From positions 1 through 26,634 of the IMG/VR virus record IMGVR_UViG_3300044655_000964: DNA of 26,634 bases. One strand, 5' to 3'. Below the pieces are notes generated by a model. It did no database searches and was not told where the DNA came from. It saw only the letters and a program-made list of their open reading frames with translations. This DNA is from a virus. Below are positions 1 to 11,887 of the stretch, in pieces. The position numbers were made by a program, and so were the translations under genes. Each line of letters begins with the position of its first letter. Position 1 is the first letter of the stretch.

Positions 1-1
1 A

Positions 2-355
2 GAAATCTTGGATTATGCTCGAAATATCCTGCAAGACAAACCTTCAAAAACATTTACAAATCTTTTGACTGGCAAAACAAAATCAACTATACTTGGTGAA
101 GAGTTTTATGCAACAAACAAAAAGATAGTCGACCTTACAAACCCTTTAATCACTTCCGATGGAAAAGAATTAGTTGAACAAATTTTGACAGACAGTATAG
201 ACCCAACAGATAGGGGTTATAAAAACTTAATGAGAATGATGATGGAAGATGGTCTCTTTAAGTATCTACCCAAGAACGATGAAGCTTGGGTTAACTTCCT
301 CAAACCATTTATGAAATTAACAAGAAAAGAAAAAAGAAATACAAACAAAAATTAA
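2..355 (+). CDS. 3' end of an unrecognised gene, open at the left edge
   Basis: The reading frame is open to the left edge and ends at a TAA at 353-355. The first possible start inside the window is a TTG at position 8, but the frame continues upstream of it, so I treat this as the C-terminal 117 or so residues of a longer protein. The visible part is hydrophilic, mixed alpha-like and lysine-rich at its end, with no signal peptide, membrane segment or motif I recognise. It ends 2 bases before the next gene and lies upstream of the replicative helicase, so a replication or DNA-metabolism role is possible by context only. I cannot name a family. Confidence 0.7.
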   Translation, partial: EILDYARNILQDKPSKTFTNLLTGKTKSTILGEEFYATNKKIVDLTNPLITSDGKELVEQILTDSIDPTDRGYKNLMRMMMEDGLFKYLPKNDEAWVNFLKPFMKLTRKEKRNTNKN

Positions 356-357
356 TT

Positions 358-810
358 ATGAAAGAACAAGACAGCACCAAAATGGAATTCTTACTGACGT
401 TGAACGATAACATCGTTGTTCAAAGATTCTTTAATGTTAAAGGGTATAACCCAAAGGCAAAAAACTCCTTGGAATTATACTACTTTATTCGACAATTTAA
501 AGACGAGATTGAGTACTACTTGAAAATGAAAACAGTTGTTTATATGATGGACAACATGGATGCAATTTTGAGTGACCCGTCAATTATGGACACATCGTTT
601 ACTGAAGGTAGCGAACAATTCAACATTTACATCAAAATCGGAGAGCAGACAATTTGTCATAGATATTTTGATGGAAAAACATTCCCACCAAAAGTTCGTT
701 ATACCGTTGACGTACGACCATTTTTAAAGAACACGTTAAGAGAATTAACTGACATTTTTTCCGAACAAAAATTAAGTTTGGAATATATGGACTTTGACCT
801 AAACAAGTGA
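358..810 (+). CDS. Hypothetical protein, 150 residues, upstream of the helicase
   Basis: The ATG follows the previous stop by 2 bases, which suggests cotranscription and coupled translation; the stop is TGA. The product is soluble-looking, with alternating beta-like and acidic helical segments, a Tyr/Phe-rich stretch (ELYYFIRQFKDEIEYYL, about residues 39-55) and no cysteine cluster, signal peptide or membrane helix. I do not recognise a family. Its place immediately before the gp41-like helicase makes a replication-accessory role possible, for example a helicase loader or single-strand binding factor, but nothing in the sequence demonstrates one. Confidence 0.75.
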   Translation: MKEQDSTKMEFLLTLNDNIVVQRFFNVKGYNPKAKNSLELYYFIRQFKDEIEYYLKMKTVVYMMDNMDAILSDPSIMDTSFTEGSEQFNIYIKIGEQTICHRYFDGKTFPPKVRYTVDVRPFLKNTLRELTDIFSEQKLSLEYMDFDLNK

Positions 811-844
811 ATATTTAATTAAACAGACGAACGCAAATTACAAT

Positions 845-2236
845 ATGAACAAGAACTTTGACTACTTAGGGAATACATTTCAAATACAACTTTTAAACCA
901 ACTTATCGTGGATAAAGAATTTTCAACATCAATTATGGATGTAATTGAGATTTCTTATTTTGATAACAAATACTTCAAGATTATCTTGCAAATGACCAAG
1001 GAGTACCACGCCAAATACCAATCAACCCCTAATTTCGATACTCTTGAACAGATTGTAAAATCTGAAATTTCACAAGAATTAGTTGCAAAAATTGTCCTTG
1101 ACACCATCAAACAAGTAAAAGACGCTCCATTTGAAGGGACTCAGTTTGTTCAAGAAAAGGCTTTAAAGTTCTGTAAACAACAAGAACTACAAAAGGCAAT
1201 GGACAAAGCCCAAAAGATTATTACCGAAGGAGACTTTGAATCCTATGACAAGGTTGAGAGTTTGGTTCGTGAAGCATTACAGGTTGGGGAAAAAGACACG
1301 GGTACAACTGATGTATTTTCTAACCTTGACACAGTACTTGATGAAGATTTTAGACACCCAATTCCATTAGGAATACCAGGTATTGATAGATTACTTAAAG
1401 GTGGTTTGGCTAAAGGAGAAATTGGTGTTATTTTAGCACCCACAGGTGTCGGTAAAACTACCATCTTAACAAAGATTGCGAACACTGCGTTTAATCTTGG
1501 ATATAATGTTCTTCAAATATTTTTTGAGGACAACCCAAAGATTGTACAACGTAAACACTTCACACTTTGGACAGGTATTGAACCAGACAACTTGGTAAAC
1601 CACAAAGAAGAGGTTATGGCTAAACTTACAGACATCAAAGAAACAATGAAGAACGAGTTAATTATGAAAAAACTTCCTTCAGATTCAATGACGATGAACC
1701 AAATCAAAAACCAAATCAGAAAAATGATTGCTGATGGTACAAAGATTGACTTGGTTCTTTTGGACTATATTGATTGTGTTGTCCCTGAAAGTACAAGTAA
1801 AGATGAGTGGAAAGCTGAGGGTTCAGTAATGAGAGGGTTTGAATCAATGTGTCACGAACTATCATTAGTTGGATGGACAGCAACACAGGGTAACAGAAGC
1901 TCTATATCTTCTGAGGTTGTTACTACTGACCAAATGGGTGGTTCTATTAAGAAAGCACAAGTTGGACACGTTATCATTACCGTGGCTAAAACTTTACAAC
2001 AAAAAGAAATGAACTTGGCAACAATTGCTATTACCAAATCACGTATTGGTAAAGATGGGGTAGTGTTTGAGAACTGTAAGTTCAACAACGAACTACTTGA
2101 AATCGATACAGAGTCATCTGTAACCTTCTTAGGTTTTGGGGAACAACAAGAAGAAAGAAAACGTGACCGAGTTAAAGAACTTTTAGAAAAAAGAAAACAA
2201 AGAGAAGAACAAAAACAATACTATAAATTAAAATAA
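845..2236 (+). CDS. DnaB/T4 gp41-like replicative DNA helicase
   Basis: A ring-forming 5'-3' helicase of the RecA-fold DnaB family that would unwind phage DNA at the fork. Residues 1 to about 150 form an alpha-rich N-terminal region, as expected for the hexamerisation/primase-contact part. The ATPase core begins near residue 175 (the IPLGIPGIDRLLKGGLAKGE region). Walker A is APTGVGKTT at 198-206 with K204 and T205; Walker B is IDLVLLDYID at 301-310 with D307. A downstream WTATQGNR motif (344-351) fits the DnaB H3/sensor region. The C-terminus (about 435-463) is a charged Lys/Arg/Glu helix. The length of 463 is close to T4 gp41 (475). The 34-base gap before the ATG is AT-rich with no Shine-Dalgarno. 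nrdJ follows after 9 bases, so the two are probably cotranscribed. Confidence 0.92.
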   Translation: MNKNFDYLGNTFQIQLLNQLIVDKEFSTSIMDVIEISYFDNKYFKIILQMTKEYHAKYQSTPNFDTLEQIVKSEISQELVAKIVLDTIKQVKDAPFEGTQFVQEKALKFCKQQELQKAMDKAQKIITEGDFESYDKVESLVREALQVGEKDTGTTDVFSNLDTVLDEDFRHPIPLGIPGIDRLLKGGLAKGEIGVILAPTGVGKTTILTKIANTAFNLGYNVLQIFFEDNPKIVQRKHFTLWTGIEPDNLVNHKEEVMAKLTDIKETMKNELIMKKLPSDSMTMNQIKNQIRKMIADGTKIDLVLLDYIDCVVPESTSKDEWKAEGSVMRGFESMCHELSLVGWTATQGNRSSISSEVVTTDQMGGSIKKAQVGHVIITVAKTLQQKEMNLATIAITKSRIGKDGVVFENCKFNNELLEIDTESSVTFLGFGEQQEERKRDRVKELLEKRKQREEQKQYYKLK

Positions 2237-2245
2237 ACAAGAATT

Positions 2246-4767
<2,522 letters not shown>

Positions 4768-4772
4768 TACAA

Positions 4773-6611
4773 ATGGCAAATAATAGAATATCATACGCAT
4801 CTAGGGATTATCAGTCAATCAGGACCGAGCTCTTGAATTATACTAAAACTTACTATCCTGACTTAATCCAAGACTTTAACGATGCTTCGGTCTTCTCCGT
4901 ATTCATTGATTTAAACGCCGCGATTGCGGACAACTTACATTATAACATTGACCGAAGTATTCAGGAGACTGTTTTACAATATGCTCAACAAAGGTCATCA
5001 GTTTATAACATAGCCAGAACCTACGGTTTAAAATTACCAGGACAAAGACCATCAGTTGCTTTAGTTGATTTCTCAATTACAGTCCCTGCTTTTGGTGATA
5101 AAGAAGATGAAAGATATCTTGGAACATTGACAAGAGGTTCACAAGTTGTTGGAGCCGGAATTGTTTTTGAAAATGTTTATGACATTGATTTTGCTTCACC
5201 ATATAATTCTCAAGGTTTTCCCAATAGATTAAAAATACCAAACTTTAACTCAAATAATATTTTAGTTAATTATACAATCACAAAAAGAGAAATTGTTGTA
5301 AATGGTATTACAAAGGTATTCAAACGAGTTATTGGTGCAAATGATGTTAAACCATTCTTTGAATTATTTTTACCTGAAAAAAATGTGTTAGGCATTACAA
5401 GTGTATTATTAAAGAATGGTACACAATATACAAACACACCAACAACTGCAGAGTTTTTAGGTGTTGATAATAGATGGTATGAAGTGGATGCATTGGCTGA
5501 AGATAGAGTCTTTATTGAAGACCCTGCAAAAGTTTCTGACCAACCTGGTATTAAAGTTGGTAAGTATATCCAAACTCAAGATAGATTTATTACCGAATAT
5601 ACACCTGAAGGATTTAAGAAAATGACATTTGGTGGTGGTACCAATACCGCACAAGACCAATTGAACCAGTTCACAACTTTAGGTACAACATTAGAACTTC
5701 AAAAATATTCTAACAATTTCTCATTAGGTTCAACATTAACACCAAATTCAACATTGTTCATTCAATATAGAGTTGGTGGTGGATTGGCAACAAACTTAGG
5801 AACAAACGTAATCAATCAAATTGGTACTGTTTCATTCTTTGTTAATGGTCCATCTGAGACAACAAACTCAGCGGTAGTTAATTCATTAAGATGTGTTAAC
5901 GTAACTGCGGCGGTAGGTGGAGCGGGTATTCCATCATTAGAGGAAATTAGAAACTATGTATCATTTAATTTTGCAGCTCAAAAGAGAGCGGTTACCGTAC
6001 AGGATTACGAATCAATTATTAGAAACATGCCAGCTCAATTTGGAGCACCCGCAAAAGTATCTATAACAGAAAATGATAATAAAATTTTAATTCAAATTTT
6101 ATCTTACGATACTTCAGGTAAATTAACCAATATTGTTTCAAATACTTTAAGACAAAACATTGCAAATTATTTATCAAACTACCGAATGATGAATGATTAT
6201 ATTTCAATATTCAGTGCTGAGGTTATTGACTTGAGTGTTGATGTTGCGATTGTCTTAGATTCAGCTCAAAACTCAGGACAAGTTATTTCAAGTGTTATTG
6301 ATAAAATATCTGCATACTTTAACCCTCTATCAAGACAATTAGGTCAGAATGTTTATCTATCCGAGATTAGAAGTATTATTCAAAATACAAATGGGGTATT
6401 AACCGTTTCAACTTTAGATGTGTTTAATGAAGTTGGTGGTCAATATTCATCGGCAGAAACCTCTATGGAATACTCAGACCCAGAATTAAAACTTATTGGT
6501 CCTGTTGATGATACCATATTTGCTCAACCATCACAAGTGTATCAGATTAGATATCCAGGTAAAGACATTAGAGTTTCGGTTAAGAACTTCCAATCAATTA
6601 CTTTTTCTTAA
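4773..6611 (+). CDS. gp6/baseplate J-like wedge protein
   Basis: A 612-residue baseplate wedge protein. The N-terminus (ISYASRDYQSIRTELLNYTK, then DFNDASVFSVFIDLNAAIAD at about 31-50) is typical of T4 gp6-like proteins, and the C-terminal half (FAAQKRAVTVQDYESIIRNM, starting near residue 390) carries the signature seen in baseplate J/gp6 family members. The length is close to T4 gp6 (660). In T4, gp6 forms the ring linking the wedges around the hub and contacts gp25 and gp7. The gene directly follows the gp25-like gene. No signal peptide or membrane segment is present. The assignment is from family pattern and neighbour order; no alignment was run. Confidence 0.85.
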   Translation: MANNRISYASRDYQSIRTELLNYTKTYYPDLIQDFNDASVFSVFIDLNAAIADNLHYNIDRSIQETVLQYAQQRSSVYNIARTYGLKLPGQRPSVALVDFSITVPAFGDKEDERYLGTLTRGSQVVGAGIVFENVYDIDFASPYNSQGFPNRLKIPNFNSNNILVNYTITKREIVVNGITKVFKRVIGANDVKPFFELFLPEKNVLGITSVLLKNGTQYTNTPTTAEFLGVDNRWYEVDALAEDRVFIEDPAKVSDQPGIKVGKYIQTQDRFITEYTPEGFKKMTFGGGTNTAQDQLNQFTTLGTTLELQKYSNNFSLGSTLTPNSTLFIQYRVGGGLATNLGTNVINQIGTVSFFVNGPSETTNSAVVNSLRCVNVTAAVGGAGIPSLEEIRNYVSFNFAAQKRAVTVQDYESIIRNMPAQFGAPAKVSITENDNKILIQILSYDTSGKLTNIVSNTLRQNIANYLSNYRMMNDYISIFSAEVIDLSVDVAIVLDSAQNSGQVISSVIDKISAYFNPLSRQLGQNVYLSEIRSIIQNTNGVLTVSTLDVFNEVGGQYSSAETSMEYSDPELKLIGPVDDTIFAQPSQVYQIRYPGKDIRVSVKNFQSITFS

Positions 6612-6703
6612 CAAGTTTATTTATTTTTTCTTTGGATTATTATTTAATTGTGTGGGTTCACTTTAAAAATCCCGCATAAACTATTTATTAACTAAAGACA
6701 TTA
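6612..6703 (+). other. 92-base intergenic leader: T-rich stretch, weak hairpin, start box
   Basis: This gap separates the gp6-like gene from the 1727-residue gene. Just after the stop comes a T-rich stretch (about 6616-6640). A hairpin can form between TTGTGTGGG (6648-6656) and CCCGCATAA (6671-6679), 9 pairs including two G-U with a 14-base loop. A TATTTATTAA box follows at 6682-6691. A transcript boundary here is plausible but not proven. Confidence 0.4.
6682..6691 (+). promoter_or_regulatory. TATTTATTAA box 12 bases before the 1727-residue gene
   Basis: The box ends 12 bases before the ATG at 6704. The identical ten bases occur at the same distance from the ATG at 21969, and close variants precede 15510 and 24571. 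It may be a phage late-promoter element giving a very short leader, or an AT-rich translation-start element. The background is AT-rich, so chance must be tested. Confidence 0.4.
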
Positions 6704-9700
6704 ATGGGTCAATCATATAGAATAAGGACTGAATTAGGGGTTAACAAAACAATCAACGTACAATTAGACCAAGAGTTTGAACAGTTAGAGATTTTATCTT
6801 TAAAAATACAACAAGAAGATGTCTATATAAGAAGTTGTGCCGATTATGGAGTTATTGTTGGTAGGGTTACCGCTAACAATGGTTTTGGATTACCAAACGC
6901 AAGAGTGTCAATATTCATACCTATTACAACGGTAGATGAATCAAACCCAATTATTTCAAGTATATACCCATATAAATCACCTTCAGATAAAAATGAAGAT
7001 GGATATAGGTACAACTTATTACCTTATGAAAAATCTTATTCTGTTCACGCAGCAACAGGTACAATACCATCAAGATTGGATGCTCTGACAGGAACAACCG
7101 CTGTTGAAATATATGACAGATATTATAAGTTCACGGCCAAAACAAATGATAGTGGGGATTACATGATAATGGGGGTACCATTAGGGTTTCAAACTGTTGT
7201 TATGGATGTTGACTTGTCTGATATTGGAGAGTTTTCATTGACACCACAGGATTTAATTAGAATGGGTCTTGCAACTGAAGCTCAAGTTGCGGGTAATCGT
7301 TTTAGAACATCAACAGATTTAAATTCATTACCTCAAATTATTAATTTGGTTAAAGGTATTGAAATATCACCACTTTGGGGTGACCCTGATATTTGTGACA
7401 TTGCCATTAATCGTCTTGATTTTGATTTGAGAGACGAGGCAAATGTTAATATACAACCAACATCTGTTTTTATGGGTTCAATTTATTCCACTTCAGACGC
7501 TTACCGAGTTAGGAGAAATGCAAAACCTAAAGATGATATGGGTAATCTTTGTAGTTTACAATCAGGACCTGGACAAATATTAGCAATTAGACAAACCATC
7601 CAACAAGATACTATTGGTAATCCAATACTGGAACAATATCAATTAGAACAATCTGGAAATATTATTGATGGTGATGGTGTTTGGTTAACTGAATTACCAA
7701 TGAACTTAGATTATTATATAACTAATGAATTTGGTGAAAGAGTTATATCAAATGACCCAACAATAGGTATTCCAACTAAGGCAAAATATAGATTTAAAAT
7801 TAAATGGACTCAACCAACGGCATTAACTGAACAAACAAGACGACCATATTTTTTAGTTCCAAATATTAAAGAGTATGGATGGACAAGTTCGGTAATTGAC
7901 CCAAATTTACAATTTAACCCATCGTCTAACGCAGAATTGGCTGGTTCATATTATTTTGGATTAGATTGGACCGGATACACAAATACTCAAGCGGCAATAA
8001 ATTGTGATGATACTTTTTATCAATTTGACTTTAATAAAGTTTACACGGTTTCAGGGTTAATTGATGAATTTAAAAATGGTGGAAGAGGTAGGTTTATTGG
8101 GATTAAAGAAATTGACAGTCAAGATTGTGAAAGTACTATTAATAAATTTCCTGTAAATGAAGGTTTTAGAAATTTTGATTTTATTTTCTTTCTATTTGCA
8201 ATTTTAATGCAATTGGTTCAAATAATTGGTATCCCATTATTAATTGTTTATCATATTGCTGCGGCAATTTTAGAAAATTATGCGAAACCTTTAATTATTG
8301 CATTAATTGGGTGGATTATTAAAAACGTTATTGCGTTTGGATTTTTGGTTGCGGTTTATATTGCGTTAATTATTGCGTCTTTTGGTGTTAGTATTGCGGG
8401 GGTAGTATCTGCGGTACTACAGTTGACCGTATGGACAATTTTGTTAATTAAAGCAAAGAAAATAAAAAAATTCATTGAACAACTAAGGTTTGGACCTTTT
8501 AAATTACCAATGGTGACTTATCCCGATTGTCAGGCTTGTGAATGTGACCCAGAGATTCTACAGTCTTCTACAAACGCCACTGAGTCTTTTTTAGTTAGTC
8601 AATTATCTAATTCATCGGCATATTATGAAAATTTAGTTAAGGCTCAAGAAAGGGCAACATCACAATCTCCAAGTGATGATACTTACGAAGCGAACAATTC
8701 ATTATATGCTCAAATTTTAAGTGAGGCACTTGCAGGATTTGGTTCTAGTAATACTAATCCATCTGCATACAAAAATGGTGTGAGTTCTATTGTTACATTT
8801 CCTGACAGCGATAATACTCGAAGATTTGCTGTTTCAAAAACAATAACACCAGGAGAAAGGATAAACACTTTTAATGTTAGAAATAAATATTTCCAAGGGA
8901 TTAATAGAATAAAAGCTACTTTTGCTTCAGATGTAAATAATCCTGTAGGTTTGTATCATTATGATAATACTTTAACTATATTATCACCTGAAGAATTTGA
9001 ACCAGGTACTCTATTAACTTTTGTGAATCCATCATTAACCACAGATAAAAATTATTTGTGGACAGGAACTACTGGTGGTTCAGTGTTACAAGGAATAAAT
9101 GGTAGAATTCAAACTGACCAATTTACTACTCAAGTAAAATATGCAATTCCAACAGATAATAGTCAAACTACGGAATCGACTACATTATATACTATACCAA
9201 GTGCAACAACTGAGTGTGTTGATAGTATTACTATAGATGTTACTACTTCAGGTACGGTGACATATAATACTTGTAATGGGGGGATTGTTATTTATAGTGC
9301 GTTAACATTAGGGTCTCATACAATAACAAATGTTAATTGTATAAGTACAACTAATTTAGGTGGTACTGCAGAATATACGGTAGTTAGTTTTGGTGAAAGT
9401 TGTCAAAGATATGTATATCCTTCAGATATTGAATACTATCAAGTACTTACTGCTATTACAATTACAACAAATATTGTTAATGGTGTACCACAATATTCAA
9501 TACCTAATTTAGGTAGTGGTGTTGGGTTTTGGAACTATTTAACTGCACCAAGCTCAGTTCAAATTTATAAAGAAGTTAAAGGCAATTTAGGTAGTGATGG
9601 GTGGCTTGAAGATGGAGCACAACAAAATTTAGCCATAAGTAATTTTGCGGATTTTTCTGACTCAAAAATTTTAATTTTACAAAGAGGGGTTGACCCATAT

Positions 9701-11887
9701 TCCCCAACGTTAATTAATCAATATGGTATTGGTAAGATATTGGGATACCCAAATGAAAACGACGTAATCATTACGGCAACAACAAAAATGAATATACCTG
9801 TTCAAAAATTACCAACAGGTTCAGTAACTACTGTTCCACAACATAACGTTCAAAATAATATTTATTTTTCATCTTATGTTTATAGTCCTGGTGTGGTAGG
9901 TTCAACAACACCTGGTTTACAATTTTCTTCATACACCACAAGTAATGTTGGATTTTATGGGGCATTAGATTCAACAACTCCCGATAGAACTATTAATTCA
10001 GGTCCAACATTTGGTAATGTTTTTGTACCAGCAACAGTATTCATTGATAAAAGTCCGTCATATGGAATAGCTAATGGTGTGGTAACCAAAACATCGAATG
10101 ATTATTATTCATCCGCAATATCGGTTAGTAAGTATGATACCGCCGAGGATTTATCGGGTGGTGCAATATTAAAGTTAACTCCATTAGTTTTAAATACTAT
10201 TATTTTAAATGTGATATTCCCGTTGCTCTCTTATAAGGCATATAATGACCCACCGAGTAGGGTATACTTTAGCCCAATTTTATATCCAACATTAACGGGT
10301 TCAAGTGCGTTGAACATTGTCAATTCTTCAAGAAATGTTATGAGAACTGACAGATTACCATCATCTGATTATATCGATAGTGGTGTTATAAATGGTAGTG
10401 TTAGTTTATTACAACAAAACGTAGGATTTTCTGCTTATATTATTGGTGGACAAGGAGCACCCATTAATGTAAGTGGTTACGATACAGGTGCATCTCAAGT
10501 TAATGCTGATATTGAGGGTCAACTTGCTAGTGTCAATGTGTTAGAGTCATTAAGTACTTGTGAGAGAATGGTTGGTCTTAATTGTTATAGTGGTAATAGT
10601 GTTAATTTTGGTGTTACTGCGGGATGTCAAAGTAGTGATTCAGTTCAAAATGGGTGTTATGTTTTTGCGGTTAATCCTTGGACAGATTTACAAAAAGATT
10701 TAAGGGCGTTTAGTGAGTGGGGATTTAGATTTAGATTTTTCTATGGGTTATGTCGAGGTGTTTTATCTCAAACATTTACCAACAATTGGGTAAATGGTTC
10801 ATTATACACATTTCCAATACAAGTTGATACTTATTTTGACCAACAAAATAAACCATTACCACCTCAGTTTGCCAAAGAACTTGTTTATTTTGATGATAAG
10901 ACTAATAACTTCTATTACAGAAGTTCACCTTATTTGTCAGGAACAACATCACCAAGATTTATTGGAAGACCAACTCTTGGATTAATAAACCCCGTTAATG
11001 ACAGAAATTTATTGTTCCCAACAACAATTGTTAATTTGGGTATTAAAGATGATTTTTATCAAGAAATAATTTTTGACCCGTCAGCTAAAGGGTACATAAT
11101 GAATACATTAAATCCAACAAGTTATTCGGATACTTCAGATTTGGTAAATTTATTTGTTATATCTCGTATTACAGACGAAGGATATTTGGCTCAACTTTTT
11201 ACTTTTGGTAATAATGGATTGAATCAATTATTTACCAGACCCGATAGAAGAATTGATGGTGATTTAGCTCAAAGTATGTCAATTAATTCTGAGTATGGTG
11301 TAATACCTTTTTCACCTGAGTTTTATAGTGTTTATGGTACAAGTAATGACCCTGTTGTTATTTTGGGTGGACTTGATGACCCAACAATGGGTGTTTTCTT
11401 TTCTTCTACCACAGTTGATTTACAAAACAAAGACTTCTTAACGCCTGGAGTTATTGATTTTAGACCATCAAATAATGCAAATGCTATAACATATCCTTAT
11501 GGTATTAAATCTCAGTATGTACCGTTTTATCAGTGGGGATTAAATCAACCATCAATACAAAGTATTTTTGGTTCACAATACAATGATTGGGTTACAAATC
11601 AATCATCAAATATTAATACTTCAGGTATTTTTGGATATAACTATCAATCATTAGATAGAAGAAATATTGGGTCGCCAAGTTATTTTATTGGGTCAAATTC
11701 ACAAGTAAGTGATATATACGAAAGAGGTTATATCTTTAATGTAAACCCTAATGGTTCATATTCTTACAATGCGGGAACTTATCCAAATAAATTCTTAGTT
11801 AGCGCTCCATTCCATTTTTATTTTGGAGTAAATAAAGGATTAACTGCGTTAGATAAATTTAAAACAAAATATTCTGTAGGTGAATAA
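6704..11887 (+). CDS. Giant baseplate-region protein with carboxypeptidase-regulatory-like domain and hydrophobic helices
   Basis: A 1727-residue protein I cannot assign to a named family. Residues about 49-171 resemble a carboxypeptidase-regulatory-like beta sandwich (GVIVGRVTANNGFGLPNARVS, then NDSGDYMIMGVPLG), split by an insertion of about 60 residues. Residues about 491-582 are strikingly hydrophobic, with three or four potential membrane-spanning helices broken by short polar turns, followed by a basic stretch (KAKKIKKF, 583-590) and a C-x2-C-x-C cluster (609-614). A Cys-bounded beta-like segment at 838-900 looks like an inserted domain. The rest is Ser/Thr/Asn/Tyr-rich and beta-like, typical of tail proteins. 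It follows the gp6-like gene and its last 8 bases overlap the next start. A virion role is likely from context. A membrane-active role in DNA entry is a hypothesis. Confidence 0.85.
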   Translation: MGQSYRIRTELGVNKTINVQLDQEFEQLEILSLKIQQEDVYIRSCADYGVIVGRVTANNGFGLPNARVSIFIPITTVDESNPIISSIYPYKSPSDKNEDGYRYNLLPYEKSYSVHAATGTIPSRLDALTGTTAVEIYDRYYKFTAKTNDSGDYMIMGVPLGFQTVVMDVDLSDIGEFSLTPQDLIRMGLATEAQVAGNRFRTSTDLNSLPQIINLVKGIEISPLWGDPDICDIAINRLDFDLRDEANVNIQPTSVFMGSIYSTSDAYRVRRNAKPKDDMGNLCSLQSGPGQILAIRQTIQQDTIGNPILEQYQLEQSGNIIDGDGVWLTELPMNLDYYITNEFGERVISNDPTIGIPTKAKYRFKIKWTQPTALTEQTRRPYFLVPNIKEYGWTSSVIDPNLQFNPSSNAELAGSYYFGLDWTGYTNTQAAINCDDTFYQFDFNKVYTVSGLIDEFKNGGRGRFIGIKEIDSQDCESTINKFPVNEGFRNFDFIFFLFAILMQLVQIIGIPLLIVYHIAAAILENYAKPLIIALIGWIIKNVIAFGFLVAVYIALIIASFGVSIAGVVSAVLQLTVWTILLIKAKKIKKFIEQLRFGPFKLPMVTYPDCQACECDPEILQSSTNATESFLVSQLSNSSAYYENLVKAQERATSQSPSDDTYEANNSLYAQILSEALAGFGSSNTNPSAYKNGVSSIVTFPDSDNTRRFAVSKTITPGERINTFNVRNKYFQGINRIKATFASDVNNPVGLYHYDNTLTILSPEEFEPGTLLTFVNPSLTTDKNYLWTGTTGGSVLQGINGRIQTDQFTTQVKYAIPTDNSQTTESTTLYTIPSATTECVDSITIDVTTSGTVTYNTCNGGIVIYSALTLGSHTITNVNCISTTNLGGTAEYTVVSFGESCQRYVYPSDIEYYQVLTAITITTNIVNGVPQYSIPNLGSGVGFWNYLTAPSSVQIYKEVKGNLGSDGWLEDGAQQNLAISNFADFSDSKILILQRGVDPYSPTLINQYGIGKILGYPNENDVIITATTKMNIPVQKLPTGSVTTVPQHNVQNNIYFSSYVYSPGVVGSTTPGLQFSSYTTSNVGFYGALDSTTPDRTINSGPTFGNVFVPATVFIDKSPSYGIANGVVTKTSNDYYSSAISVSKYDTAEDLSGGAILKLTPLVLNTIILNVIFPLLSYKAYNDPPSRVYFSPILYPTLTGSSALNIVNSSRNVMRTDRLPSSDYIDSGVINGSVSLLQQNVGFSAYIIGGQGAPINVSGYDTGASQVNADIEGQLASVNVLESLSTCERMVGLNCYSGNSVNFGVTAGCQSSDSVQNGCYVFAVNPWTDLQKDLRAFSEWGFRFRFFYGLCRGVLSQTFTNNWVNGSLYTFPIQVDTYFDQQNKPLPPQFAKELVYFDDKTNNFYYRSSPYLSGTTSPRFIGRPTLGLINPVNDRNLLFPTTIVNLGIKDDFYQEIIFDPSAKGYIMNTLNPTSYSDTSDLVNLFVISRITDEGYLAQLFTFGNNGLNQLFTRPDRRIDGDLAQSMSINSEYGVIPFSPEFYSVYGTSNDPVVILGGLDDPTMGVFFSSTTVDLQNKDFLTPGVIDFRPSNNANAITYPYGIKSQYVPFYQWGLNQPSIQSIFGSQYNDWVTNQSSNINTSGIFGYNYQSLDRRNIGSPSYFIGSNSQVSDIYERGYIFNVNPNGSYSYNAGTYPNKFLVSAPFHFYFGVNKGLTALDKFKTKYSVGE
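8174..8449 (+). other. Segment encoding the hydrophobic helix cluster of the 1727-residue protein
   Basis: Encodes residues 491-582. Nearly every residue is Ile, Leu, Val, Phe, Ala or Gly. Polar interruptions occur near residues 524-529 (ENYAKP) and 540-541 (KN), and Lys-rich sequence follows from 583. By eye this gives segments at about 491-516, 517-540, 542-562 and 563-582. Such a run is unusual inside a large, otherwise soluble-looking tail protein. Confidence 0.7.

Noticed and set aside
8-355. TTG at position 8 as the true start of the first gene
   Set aside because: The frame remains open upstream to the window edge, so a truncated longer gene is more likely.
1243-2088. Three minus-strand ORFs of 64-80 codons inside the helicase gene
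   Set aside because: Antisense to conserved Walker A/B-bearing sequence, with no coherent protein features.
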